In this document: positions 38,039 to 49,414 of the stretch, piece after piece | Position numbering within the stretch: position 1 is the first letter of the stretch | Layout: the number at the start of each line of letters is the position of its first letter | Assembly (NCBI RefSeq): GCF_000005505.3 | Contig: NC_016132.3 | Coordinates: forward strand, 37,772,914 to 37,836,913 | DNA: 64,000 nt | Reading direction: 5' to 3' | From: Brachypodium distachyon | Taxonomy: Eukaryota > Streptophyta > Magnoliopsida > Poales > Poaceae | Program-made: the position numbers and the translations under genes | Notes under the pieces: model-generated | What the model saw: only the letters and a program-made list of their open reading frames with translations | What the model was told of the DNA's origin: nothing | The model's database searches: none

Positions 38039-40180
38039 AGCTAGATGTATAAGATTTAAGCTCAACAACCAAATCTTTGCATGCTCCCGGTCATATGATT
38101 TGTAGCATAGCTAACAATTATCCATGACGCACCACCGGAAGCAAACACCTACATGATCAAGTGTTGGTCTTAGGAACCAATTTTTCAATGGATCCCCTTT
38201 TGTTGAAAACAAGGGTCTTATGAACCCAAATAGACCATTCAATATATTCATAAGGAGAGCCAACATATTTAGTATAAACATGCACATCATTAGCACGGCA
38301 AAGAACATATGAGGGGTTAAAATCCCCGGTACTATTATCATAAGTGGCCTTGCCACTCTTCTTGTTCTTAGCCTTCTCCTTAGCCAACTCCCCTTCCTTC
38401 ACAAAAGATACATTAGTTTGGGGGAGTAGGCTTGGTCTTCTTCTTGTTGTTGTTGCTTTTGGACTTAGGCACATACCCAAGCCCTTCCTTTCCAATAGAT
38501 TCCTTTTGATTGCTCAAAAGGTCATTTAGGTTCTTCTCCCCTTGGATGCAAGTGGCTAGACTCTTTTCAATTTGGGCCTTCAACCTAATGTTCTCCTCCA
38601 CAAGAGATACATGCTCACAACAAGAGTTAGTTGAAGCAACATTAACACTAGGAGGACTATTAGAAACCATTTCTTCCACAAAACAACATTGGAGATGATC
38701 ACGAGACTCTTTGAGTGTCTTAAGCTCACTCTTCAAGGATTTGTGGTCCTTTTCAAGTTGCTCAAAGTCCCCTAGGAGTCTAGCATGGCCGTCCTCAATA
38801 TTTGCAATATTAGCCAAATATTTATCCGCAAGCGACATAGCATGTTTATAAGAATCTTTAACCTTAGAAAGTTCTAAAGTAAGAGGTTCCTCAATAGATT
38901 CCCTATTTGCTTACTCTTCTTCCAAAGCTTGAGAGAGCTCCGCGATCTCATTCGCGGTTTCACGTTCAAAACCTTCCTTCTCAATGATGATCTCTTCTTT
39001 CTCCTCAAGAACGGCATTGGCTTAACCTAATTGTCCCAAGAGGACTTCAAAATACCTCTTGGTCTCTCCCTTTATGCTAGCCATGAACTTATCAAAGCCA
39101 TTTACCTCAACCTTGGGCATATCTTTTTCTTCCACACAATTCATCAAAGATACACTTGATTGCATAATTGTTTTATTGGAAGGAGTTACCGTGTTACCTA
39201 TGGCCATGAGACATTTGTTGGTGAAGCTCTTGTTTTCGTTGGGAGAGTCGAATAGGGATGTTGATGGGGAGGAGGAAGTGGAAATAGCAACGAGCGCCAC
39301 TCCCACTACCTCGTCATCTTGTCCTTCTTCATCAGCTCCCCACACACTTTGTGGCTTTAAGCTTGTAATATACTTTGAGTTGCTTGAATTGAAGTTCTTC
39401 TTGTTGTCCCAAAATGTTCTTGAAGCTAGAGCCATATGCTCATTATAAGCAAATTGTATTGCTTCGGGACAACTCTCCTCTTCTTCTCTTTCTTCTTCCT
39501 CTTCTTCTTTTTGACGTCACACCTTGGCCTTCAAAGCAAGGTTTGTGATAAGATAATTCCAAGTTTCTTTGGCGGTGGTGCACGAATGGATATGAGGAAG
39601 ATTCTCCACTGAAGAGACTTTTGAATAATATGCAATGCACTTGCATTGAGTAGAAAATCAATATACTCTCTTGAAGTTAAGTTTCCTTGATCATGTGGCT
39701 TGTACCCATCCTCAATGATTCTCCATAATTCAATTGAATTTCTACAAATATAAGATCTCATACAAAATAACCAATTAGAAAAGTTAGATGCATTTAGATT
39801 TGGTGGAGGGCCTTGAGGGATAAAATGAGGCATGGAAATGGAAGGGGATGCATAATGTTGAGATGACGACACCTCATAATATGACCCCAAACCACCTATT
39901 CCTTGGGAATGGTTTGCTCTCACATCACGTAGCCTTAGCTTTTATTGCTTTGGCATCCACACCCGGTTTGTCCATTTCCTCAACGGGTGAGGATTTGGGA
40001 AACTCGGGGTTGGTATAAGATGTAGTGGGAGCATTGGCTTTAAGGTACTTGGCCACTACGGATTTAACCTCAATGAGTATGGATGGCTTAAGATATCTCA
40101 AGAGCTTAATGAACATGTCCATACTCACTTTGGCGCCCATAGTAGCTTTGTTTCCAACCACCTCACTCACGTCGGCCATA
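38039..40180 (-). pseudogene. Copia gag polyprotein, fragmented
   Basis: It starts at 40180 (MADVSEVVGNK) shortly after the primer-binding site. Downstream frames include PPPNLNASNFSNWLFCMRSYI...ELWRIIEDGYKP (about 39700-39830), the gag capsid-like UBN2/DUF4219 pattern, then an acidic region, a coiled-coil-like stretch (LLGDFEQLEKDHKSLKSELK, about 38720-38780) and a basic lysine/asparagine run (KSKSNNNKKKTK, about 38430-38465). At least three frames are used, so it is not translatable as one protein. It is separated from pol by the LTR copy 2 insertion. Confidence 0.8.
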
Positions 40181-40214
40181 CTCTTAAGGCGGTTAAGCCC
40201 TATTTAAGAGATGA

Positions 40215-40227
40215 GACTCTAATACCA
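40215..40227 (-). other. tRNA primer-binding site of the Copia element
   Basis: On the minus strand TGGTATTAGAGTC lies 2 bases after the LTR end (CTTTCA, 40230). This is one base off the TGGTATCAGAGC complementary to the initiator methionine tRNA used by most plant Copia elements. Confidence 0.85.
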
Positions 40228-40229
40228 AT

Positions 40230-40895
40230 TGAAAGATCGGTATGGTCGACTAGAGGGGTGGTGAATAGGCGACTAACAAATTTTACATTTTCTTTTCACT
40301 TTTATGGGATACAAGCATCAATACATGGGTTCACTAAAACATCTAAATGATGAACACCCCTAGTATGATGGAATAGCCGAAACACGAGCACAAGCAATAG
40401 ATAATCAATTGAAACTTGCTTGATAGCCGAAGCACAAGATAAACAATTAAGCTTTGCGAGTAAGTAAAGGGGCAAGAATGATGCCACACGGGGAGACGAA
40501 GATTTCACCGGAGTTCCACCTACTGGAGTCGGTGTACGTCTCCATTTGGAGGACTGCTCTACAACAAAGGTAGAGGCGCCACAAAGGCTCACTCTATTCT
40601 TCAACTCACCACACCACAAAGGTGGGATGAGCTCTCACAACACCACAAAGGTGACGTGAGTTCCACTAGTGGCTTCCTTGAGGGCGAACGTCGAACCCTT
40701 ACAAACAAGGAGAAGGGCACAACTCCACAACTTAATTAGAGGCTCCTTCCCGAATCCTCAAGCACCTCCTCACAAGATTGGAGGCCTTGAAGAGACACAT
40801 TTCGGCTAGGGATTCTAAAATACCAAGAGTAACAAAATCCACAAAGGAAACAAGGTGAATCAACTTTTCAATTTGGTGAAACCCTAGATCAAGAT
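40230..40895 (-). repeat. partial 5' LTR of the Copia fragment
   Basis: The minus strand ends CGACCATACCGATCTTTCA at 40230. The other side is cut at 40895, where TNP2 coding sequence of the CACTA resumes directly. Its outermost 72 bases repeat the outermost 72 of the partial 3' LTR. Confidence 0.75.
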
Positions 40896-43110
40896 GTCTG
40901 GAGCTGCCACCAACCTATCTATCAGGGCATGAAGTTGAAGATTACAACCGCAGCTATGTAGGTGACAAAGCTAACTACAATAAAGTGCATAATTGGACTC
41001 ATGTCAACTGTTTTGGCAGCTTCCTTATTTCAAGCATTTGAAGCTTAGACACAACATAGATGTGATGCACAATGAGAAAAATGTAGCTGAAGCCATACTT
41101 AATACATGTTTTGATATTCCTGATAAAACCAAAGACAATGTTAAGGCAAGGCAAGATTTAGCTGCTATTTGTGATCGTCCTAAGCTGCATGTGCGTAGGA
41201 AGCCCAATGGGAGGTGGGACAAGCCAAGGTCACCCTTTGTCATAGATAAAATTGGCAGGACTACCATTTTAGAATGGTTTAAGGAGTTGAAGTTCCCTGA
41301 TGGATATGCAGCAGGTTTCAGAAGGGGAGTTCGTGTTGTTCAAAGTAAGATCCTTGGCTTAAAAAGCCATGACTATCATATATTTATGGAACGTATTCTC
41401 CCTGTTGCATTTAGAGGCTTCCTTCCCCAGAATATATGGTCTTGTTTGGCAGAGCTTAGTTATTTCTATAGGCAGTTATGTGCTAAAGAACTTAGTCAAG
41501 AAGTTGTGCGTTCACTGGAAGATAATGTTGCTGTACTCGTGTGCAAGTTGGAGAAGATTTTCCCTCCAGGTTTCTTCAATCCAATGCAACATCTAATCAT
41601 TCATCTTCCTCATCAAGCTCGATTGGGAGGACCTGTTTTAGCTCAGTGGATGTACAACTATGAAAGGTCACTTAAAATTACTAATTTGTCATTTAGATTA
41701 TACTATTGACTTAGATTTGGTGTTAACATGTTGTATTTTTTGTAAATAGACAAATAGGAAATCTTAAAAGGAAAGTGCGCAATAAGGCTCGAGTGGAGGG
41801 TTCCATTGTGAAGGCTTGTTTAGTTGAGAAAACAACTATCTTTGCCTCATTGTATTTCAAATCTAAAGCCAATCGGTTAGAAACAAGATGCCTCGCTATG
41901 ATGATGGTGGGTCCACATTTGCACCCAAGTGTGACCTTGACATATTCCAATGTCCTAGCCGGTGCATGAGCCCTTTGCCCCATCATTTGCACAAGGTTGC
42001 TAATTTGTACATCTTGACAAACATAGAAGAGATGGATCCTTTCTTCGAGTACGTGAACCGTTCATAAATCAATTTCTTTGAACATATTACATTATTTCAT
42101 AAGACTAAATTACTTCACCTTTATAGAGAGTTTGATGCAGAACAATGGAAGAGCCCTCAAGTTCAACCTAGTGAGAAGCAACAGCGTGAATTAAGATTAA
42201 AAGGCTGGAAGTCAACCGGTCCTAATTTCTTTGATCGGTTTAGATCAAAAGTATGACCCTGAACACTCCAAGCTACAAGTCATATACATGCACTACTAGA
42301 ACTGACATAATTAAGTAATAATATCTTGCAGTGCATGAAGACTTCTTCTATTCACAAAGCCTTGCATGAAATGTCTTATGGTTTTCGTGCAAGAGTGCAA
42401 ACTTTTGGATGTGTTGACATGAACTGTTATAGGTTCCGGTCAGAGAAATATGAGCAAGGGAAAGTATTGACCACTAGAAATACTGGAATATGTGTCCCTG
42501 CATTGGATGCACATGGCAACGCAACCGATTACTATGGAGTTATTGAAGATTTAATTAGAGTAATTTGGGAAGGCAGCATGCAACTTGACCTTGTCTTATT
42601 TTATTGCCGCTGGTTTAATCCAACTTTTGGCATTAGGAGAACTGAAAACCTAGGGCTTGTAGAGATAAAGCACACATCTAGGCTCTCAAACTTTGATCCT
42701 TTTGTTCTGGCCAGTCAAGTGAAACAACTTTTTTACTTGACTTACCCATGCGAGAGTCCAAAAAATGGACAAATCTGTCGGACTGGTCTGTTGTTTTTCA
42801 TCATCCTCCACGTGGTTATGTTCCTCCAATGGAAGGCAATGACACTCAAGATGCACAAGAAGATGCTGAACAAGTGTATTGACAAGATGAGCAAGAAGGA
42901 AACCTTATCATTGATTTGGGAGATGGCCTAGAAAACATCACAACCGACCTATATGATGAGGTTACTGATCCAAAAGATATATTCCAACTTGAGAAGCAAC
43001 TAGATGAGCTTAAACAAGATGAAGAGGAAGGAACACCAATCGAAGAGATAGAAGAATCAGATGAAGAAGATGAGCCTGAAACCCCGACTGAAGATCTAGA
43101 TGATTACTAA
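40896..43110 (+). pseudogene. CACTA transposase TNP2, C-terminal part with DUF4218 and DUF4216
   Basis: It resumes with LELPPTYLSGHEVEDYNRSY, shifts frame near 41010, then reads LKLRHNIDVMHNEKNVAEAIL (the end of PF02992). Next comes PVAFRGFLP and HLPHQARLGGPVLAQWMYNYER (DUF4218, PF13960). A GT/AG intron at about 41669-41749 restores YER to QIGNLKRKVRNKARVEGSI. After another frameshift and an intron, the exon from 42332 carries DUF4216 (PF13952: YYGVIEDLIRV, LFYCRWFNP). A final frameshift and stop separate a very acidic tail (EEIEESDEEDEPE) ending at 43110. By comparison with the family roughly 70 residues are missing between this piece and the one ending at 21572, so DNA was lost when the Copia fragment arrived. 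Confidence 0.87.
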
Positions 43111-43311
43111 ATTTGTGCTACATAAATTTGTGCTCAATAATTTGTGCTGCATAAATGCTGCTTGTGCTACCTTAATTTGTGCTTCTAAATTTGTGCTACT
43201 TTATTTGTGCTACTTTATTTGTGCTTCTAAATTTGTGCTACTTTACTAGTGCTACTTTACTTGTGCTATCTTAATTTGTGCTACATAAATTTGTGCTTCT
43301 AAATATGTAAA
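43111..43311 (+). repeat. AATTTGTGCTAC tandem array
   Basis: About a dozen imperfect copies of TTTGTGCTAC / TTTGTGCTTCTAAA, spaced about 10-20 bases, fill the interval after the TNP2 stop codon. It probably formed by slippage in the 3' untranslated region. Confidence 0.75.
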
Positions 43312-43539
43312 CTGAATTGGATATGAACTCTAAATATTTAATGTGCTTGTTGTCTTCATGTGTGCTCTTAATATGCAGAATTTTGCTTTCATCGAGGAGT
43401 GAAGAGGGAGGAGCAGCTACAAATCAAAGGGAGTTATGGAGGTATATATGCTTAAATATACTTCCCTTTCCTTAATGATTTTATTATGGAGTTATTGTGT
43501 ATGTACTCTTTCTTAATTCGCCATATTCCTTTTCGTAGT

Positions 43540-45781
43540 ACGAAAAACTCCAGCTACAGATCTGTAGTGGCTGTACCCACCTCCACACCCCCCTCTGATC
43601 TCCCCTCCTCCACACCCTCTCTGTTCTCCCTACCTCCACACCCACCTCATCAACATCAGGAAGGGCAATTTCTGGTCTCCCTAACTCCATCGTCCCTTCA
43701 TCACAATCAAATGGAGCTAGCGATGCCTCTGCTGCCCCTACATCCCAAACATCATCTGAGTCTACTAAAAGAGGAAGGAAAAGGAGATCAATTGTCCAAT
43801 TGAAAGTAGCTCCACGAGATCGCAAGATTTTCATTATACCTTTAGGTGAAAAGTATGTATTGCTTCTCCCAATCCTATATTATCATCTCCATTTTGTTTG
43901 TTGCATCACAAAAAATAGCATCTAACACTACTTAATAACATATGAGTAGGCAATTTAAGTACAAGGATCCTAAAGACGCAAGGAAATACCAATACACTAC
44001 ACAATTTGGTATTATTATCAAGAGAGAGTATCTAGGTTTAATTGAGAAAAAGGAGGCAGGTCGTGTCCTTAACCGTCGCATAGCTCTCAATTGGGATGAT
44101 TACCATGATGATAATATTATGGATGATCTTGGCAAAACAGCTGCAGATCGTGTGAAGCATGAGTTCTGGGTGAATTCCATAGTTCCTCTAACGATTAATT
44201 TTTTTGAATTTCTACATGTTTACCTCTAATCTGTACTTGACTGACTTTTAAACATGCAGGAATTGTTTGATCTCCCTTTTGATAATGGCGAATCAGTGGA
44301 AGAAATTGAAGAGGTTGATAGAAGGGCTGATGCTGTCCTTCAGAACTATGGAAGGAAAAAGGTGGCGGACATGATGTACCAGCTCCGCATAGATGTAGTG
44401 AAGATGCACTTTGAGAAGAAAGGAGATATGCTTGATGATTCTTTGGCACGCGGAGAAGAACTCACCTACGATGAATACCTAGAGAGCAGGATACCATGGT
44501 TCCCTGAACATGCATGGGATGAAATGTGTCGTTATTGGTGTTCAAAAGAGTTTGAGGCAAAAAGGAAGAGGGGAAAGGTGTGTCGATTGAAAGGACAAGA
44601 AATTGCTCAGAATCGTGGAGGTTCAATGCCATTTGTTTTGTTATGGCACAACAACGTATGGTATGTCTTGTGTTGATTTCTTCTCTTTTTTCTGAATGTT
44701 GGTCACAATAATGTCTTATATTATTTGTATTGACTTGCAGGCAGATTCTTATGGTTCAGATAATGCTTCAGTGATAGATACACTCGTCTAAATTTCCTTC
44801 TTGCAATACTTGTCTAAAATACATCATTGCAACACTTGATTATTCTATCTTTTTAGGATGATTATGTTCAAACAGCTAAAGAAATGAACCCATATCTTCC
44901 TGATGATTGGCATCCTGAAGAGATTGATGGACAGGTGCTATATAAATCAGGTGGCGGCATACCACATGGCCGATTGCCAATGGGAGATGGGGCTATTTCT
45001 AAGGATGAAATCATATGTGCTGGAAGGCAAGCCAAAAAATCCAAAATGTCGGGTCCTTTGCCATCTCGACAAAGCCTTCAACTCCAGCATGTACTTGATG
45101 AGAAGCTGAAGGTTGTCAATGAAAATCTAGAGAAAAAACAAGAGTTGCATGATCAGAAACACGAAATGTATGAGCGACTCATATTGGTACGTGTATCTCT
45201 ATAAAAAATTTCAACTCATTAGTTCTTTTAGGAATAATTATCTTGATGCTGCACTTTACTTTTGTAGGAACTTTTCAAGGACATGAAAAAAGACCCACCA
45301 GCTTGGCTTGGAACCAATTTGCTTCCAACACCACAAGTAAGTTTATCATGTACTAAAAACAAAATAACCTTCTACTATATTGTACATTACCATAATTGTC
45401 ATATATGTCAGAATGGAAAGTCTTCTTGCTGCAATGAGGATGTTGCCTCATGTTAATGTTGTCCAACATAGCATGAGTATTAGATGCCATATTGTTGGTA
45501 ATGTGATGCAACCAAAGTTGTTTTGTGCTCATATAAATTGTTGACTACATCTCCTTATGCAGGGAACTCCTGTGTCATCTCGTGTTGTGTCCCAAGGTGA
45601 CCATAGCAACATTGGTGGTGGCTTGGAAGGCTTGGACGCAGGCTTGGAAGTGGCCAGCATGGATGATGAGGAAGGCAATCATGACTTGGTGGATGAGCAC
45701 ACCGATGGCAACAACAACATCAACAGATCGTGTGGGAGAACTAATGGCTCTAACAACCCGGTCCCGAGCCCTGACAAGTGA
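43540..45781 (+). CDS. TNPA-like second CACTA gene (Transposase_24 type)
   Basis: Exons that can be read: a basic segment with KRGRKRRSIVQLKVAPRDRK ending at a GTATGT donor (43853); an exon around 43960-44170 (REYLGLIEKKEAGRVLNRR); an exon from about 44262 (DRRADAVLQNYGRKKVADMM, then WDEMCRYWCSKEFEAKRKR, then GGSMPFVLLWHNN), which fits the Transposase_24 family (PF03004); 44857-45186 (PYLPDDWHPEE, then a long coiled-coil-like stretch); 45268-45336; and 45563-45781, with a TGA stop. Splice sites from 44857 onward are clean and in frame. The first exon and start codon are unresolved because the frame breaks around 43560-43690, and a small exon may lie near 44742. In En/Spm the equivalent protein binds the subterminal repeats and holds the ends together. 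Better preserved than TNP2. Confidence 0.72.
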
Positions 45782-46109
45782 AGATGGTTGTGGAGCAGTT
45801 CTAACTTGACAAGTGAAGGTGGTTGTGGGGTACTTCTAACTTTTGGTCACTTGGAACGTTTGCTGAACTTGTGTGTTTTGTGGTATGTTCATGGTTGTGA
45901 GTCCTGACATGTGGTTTGTCAAGCTCCTTCATGTAGGACTGGCATGTATTAGACTATGTATTGTGATGCTTGGAACTTGTTTGCGTATGCTGGACAATAT
46001 AAACTTATTTGTGACTTTCTTGTGGGTTATATGTACTGTTGAGATTAGATTCAATTGTGATTGTGCTGTACAAATATGAATTGTATTCACTGTTCATCAT
46101 CAACATATT

Positions 46110-46559
46110 TCATGTCCGTTTTTTCTAATTTTCCTGTCGTGCCATGTCCAATTTTCCTGTCGGTTTCTGCAATTGTCCCTATCGGCCGTGATGCCATTCT
46201 AGGTATATTCCTGTCGGTTCATAACCCATTTTCCTGTCGGGGTGGCCGCACAGGCAAAAGTGTAGACCTGATGATGGAAAGTTCTTTTTTCTATAAATTT
46301 ATTTTCCTGTGCGTCCACGGACAGCATTAACCGACAGGAAAATTTCTTGAGCTGACGAGCCTCCACCTGACGACAGATTATATTCCTGTCAGTGGCTGAC
46401 GGGAGTGGCCGACAGGAATATATCTCCTGTCGTTGGACACACAAGCATATTGGAATATCCCTGTCGGGCTATCCCTGTCATCTATTCCTGTCGGCTAGCA
46501 CACAGGAGTCGTATTCCTGTCAGGAAAAATCGACAGGGATATTCGCGTATGTCGTAGTG
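46110..46559. repeat. right subterminal repeats of the giant CACTA
   Basis: TTCCTGTCGG and complements occur more than ten times up to the terminal CACTAC inverted repeat. They match the left-end cluster. Confidence 0.85.
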
Positions 46560-47611
46560 AGCTAGCAATCTACTCCTGATATTTGTTAATTAAACAACTG
46601 GTGCGTGCCGCGGGCTGACATCAAGTAAACTAGGGGATCGATCCGATTAAACTAAGTAACTAACCACTAAAAAGAAACTGTCCAACTCCAAACTGTGTGC
46701 AGCATGATGGAAGAATGTTCCTAGCTTGTTGCCCGCCCATCTGGTCCCACCCCTGACAAATCAAAGCTGTAGTACCCTACTCCACGCAGTGTTGAACAAT
46801 TAACTAATTATTAAAAGCAGGCACAGTGAAAATTAACCACACCACCAGTGTACAGTACGTATACGTGCAGAGTATGCAGATCAATTGCTGGCGAGTTAAT
46901 CAGCCAACGCAGGACAACTGCATGCTGCGTTGCGGTCCGATTAAAAGAACTGACAAAGATCGTGCCGGATCGATTGCACACAGCACAAAGTACGTACGTA
47001 CAACGCACGTGCAGGCAAGAGATAGTATATCGTAGGAAAGGAAAAATATTTGTAGGGATATACGTACGTACGTACGTACGTACGTACGGGGCGGACGTTT
47101 ACGGCCCAGTGAATTTGCATGCTATCAGTCGACGTATTCATACGATCGATTCGCATGGAAGCACACAAACACGTACAGATGTTATGGTTCTCTCGCACGT
47201 ATGTACGGGTTATTTTCTGCAGGCGCGACAATACTCATATCCTCGTGTCGAGACGTACGTGTCAGACTGTTATGGGTGTTACTAATTAATCCCTCCCCTG
47301 TACATGCATGCATGTGTCGTCAAGTCGTCAGAGAGGAGAGAAAAAAGATGCCGCGAATGTGTCAATAAGTATACTCTCCGTATATATAGTACACGTATGA
47401 CGACGTCACGGACGGACGGACGAAATAATGTCCGGCACGTGTATACATGTACATGCACGCTCGTATGCATGTATGTGCGTGTTATTCTTTTATTTTGAGA
47501 ATCGTATGTGCGTTGTATTATACCGATCGATGCAAACACGATTCAGCTGAAGGGCCTGACGGCCCACCCTGGCAGTGTTGCCTGATGCTTGGGTGATTGT
47601 CTGGACCGTAT
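46560..47611. other. gene-free, (TACG)7 microsatellite
   Basis: Palindrome-rich intergenic DNA resumes right after the CACTA. A pure TACG microsatellite of seven units lies at 47061-47088, within a stretch full of GTACGT and CATGCA words. No coding similarity. Confidence 0.5.
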
Positions 47612-48092
47612 CTAGGCCCCGTTAAGTACCCATGCAGTGCCACCAGTGTCAGCCCACCCTGTACCGGCCCACAGCCCAACCAGTTCTTCTTGGCGAACAA
47701 GTTCGCTACAAAATAAAGCCAAAGCCTCTAACCTTCATTAAAAAAAAAAACTACTAGTACATGAACTCGGCAAAAATGAACATTTTAGTTCACGAATTCG
47801 GAAAATGCACACTTAAACCCTTAAACTGGGATTACTGTGTCACTTTAGTCAAAAAACAGTGGCGGCCACGTGGCGTGTTTAAGACTCGCCGAACCGTTTT
47901 TGGACTAAAGTGACACGGTAGTCCCAGTTTAAGGGTTTAAGTGCATATTTTTTGAGTTCGTGAACTAAAGTGTTCATTTTTACCGAGTTCATGGACTAGT
48001 GGCGTATTTTACTCTTAAAAAAACAACCTCCAATCTGTGGACCCATGATAAGAGCGCAAGCGAAACACAATTCGCAGAAGAGGAAGAAGAAC
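47612..48092 (+). repeat. promoter-like duplicate A, split by a MITE
   Basis: 47612-47715 (CCCGTTAAG ... CCGGCCCACAGCCCAA ... GTTCTTCTTGGCGAACAAG) resembles 62330-62410. 48036-48092 (GGACCCATGATAAGAGCGCA then AGCGAAAC...CGCAGAAGAGGAAG) resembles 53490-53546 and 62444-62490. Together they look like a duplicated piece of the promoter and leader that at the right edge lead into a real gene. Between the two parts sits a 252-bp palindromic element. Confidence 0.65.
47751..48002. mobile_element. palindromic MITE, about 110-bp arms
   Basis: The left arm begins CTACTAGTACATGAACTCGG; the right arm is the complement of CCACTAGTCCATGAACTCGG. The arms stay similar for about 110 bases (shared CTTAAACCCTTAAACTGGGA and GTGTCACTTTAGTC), with a short centre near 47880. 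An A-run lies directly on the left; no target duplication is clear, so the superfamily is uncertain. Confidence 0.75.
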
Positions 48093-48199
48093 AATGATAC
48101 GGAATATCATTGCCTGTTTGAGCTTATCCTTGTTAGGATCACTAGCACAGTACCCAAGCCGCCATGCATTGCTACGGACTAAAAAAACATGTTTAAAGA

Positions 48200-48436
48200 G
48201 AATGATGTACTCTTATTTATTTATTATCTTAGATTATTATTATCTTTTTGACGGGTTAAGGCAGGTGCTCCGCCGATTCATTAAAGAAGATGAAGAAGCC
48301 AGTCCGTTACAAAAGAAAGCAAGAAACGGTGCCGAAGCACGGGGCAAAAGGAGAAGACAGAAAACTCCGGTGCTGTCAAAAGAGCAGCCCGGCCATACAG
48401 TATATAATCCATATTTGTTATTTTCATCTCAATGAT
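48200..48436 (-). mobile_element. possible LINE 3'-end fragment
   Basis: The words GACGGGTTAAGGCAGGTGCT and CGCCGATTCATTAAAGAAG after a T-rich stretch resemble reversed LINE 3' ends of Triticeae (rich in A on the opposite strand). No coding part is present. Weak, by impression of wording only. Confidence 0.3.
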
Positions 48437-48518
48437 TTATGTCAAATCTGTAAAAAAAACAAGCGATGCAGTCCGAAGTGACGAACCCGCCGCGCCACCA
48501 ATCGAGTCTTTTATAAGA

Positions 48519-48936
48519 CTAAAGATACGATAGGACTGCATACACGGCCTGCAGGATGTCTGCGACGAGGAGCGCAAGGAGCTTCCATGGGCTGACGAAG
48601 TACTTGTTCCTGGGATAGGCCCATAACTTGTGAAACAAGACGCGCACTGCCTTGCTATCATAAAAAACCTCCACGTGAACCCACACGCCGCACAACACGC
48701 TGTTCCAGTACTTGGACAAGTCCCTGGCTGGTGAGGCCGTTGAAGGTCCTGACCACGCCCTCTTCGTTGTCGGGGAGGTCGTGCTCGAGGACCCTCTTCC
48801 TCGCCAGCAGGCGCACGGTGAACAGCGCGTACGCCGTCACGTGGTTGTCGGTGCCGGCGTGCATCGCCTCGAACACCATCATGCTGTGGAACCTGTAGTG
48901 GGTGTTGTCATCCAGTTCCACGCGGGGCTCCGACAT
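48519..48936 (-). pseudogene. DUF247 gene, 3' fragment (copy 0)
   Basis: The minus strand reads PRVELDDNTHYRFHSMMVFEAMHAGTDNHVTAYALF, closely like the middle of exon 2 of the two complete copies. About a dozen residues (the KDLIDSADD region) are then deleted in frame. GVVRTFNGLTS follows, a frameshift near 48730, then SKYWNSVLCGVWVHVEVFYD and the C-terminal membrane segment SPWKLLALLVADILQAVYAV. Exon 1 and the first part of exon 2 are absent. It is closest in wording to copy 2 (VFEAMHAGT.NHVTAYALF). It is a truncated relic of the tandem array; no product is expected. Confidence 0.85.
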
Positions 48937-49009
48937 CTGGATGCACTAGTGGAGTACCTATACATATCAAATAGTACAAGCTAAATAGCAGCCAAAATAT
49001 ATTTTTTAA

Positions 49010-49090
49010 CTCTCTCTGACTCATATTAGTTGTCGCAGATTTAGTACAAAGTTGTGCTAAATCAACAACAAGTAATATGCGTCGAAGGAA
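49010..49090. mobile_element. Stowaway MITE (Thalos-like)
   Basis: CTCTCTCTGACTCATATTAG at one end, GTCGAAGGA at the other; the centre TTTAGTACAAAGTTGTGCTA with flanking TGTCGCAGA / CAACAACAAG matches the well-known grass Stowaway hairpin. The ends are slightly degraded. Confidence 0.75.
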
Positions 49091-49414
49091 CATATATACA
49101 ATTTCAAACAAATATGTTCTACCAAAGCACTGCAATTAGACACTTTTGATTTCTCTCATAGATTTATTGTTCCATTAAAAAAAACTAATAAACATAAAGG
49201 AAAATACAATGTTCCATGCATGAAGTGGTTTTAAAGGTTTGAATCATAGGAGTAATAAAGAAATGATACATATATATCGTTCCACCACCCTGACCGAGGT
49301 CGAAAGATACAGTTTGACAACGGCAAGGAGCTAGTACATCCGATTTTCCTTGCCAAAAAGAAACATCCTGCTCGATCATGCATCTTCATTTTATCCTTAA
49401 TTTGTTTTAATCCT

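Larger units (their letters stand above)
27126..40895 (-). mobile_element. Copia retrotransposon (Maximus/SIRE-like), both outer LTR ends missing
   Basis: The element runs on the minus strand: partial 5' LTR (40895-40230), primer site, gag (40180-38039), pol (33226-30254), a long non-coding tail, a polypurine tract at 27881-27866 and a partial 3' LTR (27865-27126). It has the long coiled-coil gag and long 3' region seen in the SIRE/Maximus lineage; the family name is inference. The LTR start (TGAATCGGC) survives only at 27865 and the LTR end (GATCTTTCA) only at 40230. The two fragments overlap by 72 bp with one mismatch (27126-27197 and 40824-40895). It is split at 33226/38034 by LTR copy 2 (TSD GTTGT). 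Stops and frameshifts in gag and pol make it dead. No target duplication is left. Confidence 0.82.
18799..46559 (+). mobile_element. autonomous-type CACTA transposon, 27.8 kb with nested insertions, TSD AGC
   Basis: The left end is CACTACCACAAACTG and the right end is the complement of CACTACGACATACGCG; AGC lies on both sides (18796-18798 and 46560-46562). Copies of TTCCTGTCGG in both orientations crowd the terminal 0.5-0.8 kb at each end, the arrangement bound by TNPA in En/Spm-type elements. Inside, on the plus strand, lie a GC-rich leader (about 19650-20100), a TNP2-type transposase in two pieces (20384-21572 and 40896-43110) and a TNPA-like second gene (about 43540-45781). About 19.3 kb between the two transposase pieces is foreign: LTR elements nested in one another. 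The uninterrupted element would have been about 8.4 kb. The transposase is broken, so it could move only with help from elsewhere. Confidence 0.93.

Noticed and set aside
47041..47100. CRISPR-like or satellite array
   Set aside because: It is a simple TACG microsatellite of seven units. No spaced repeats of CRISPR type exist in this plant sequence.
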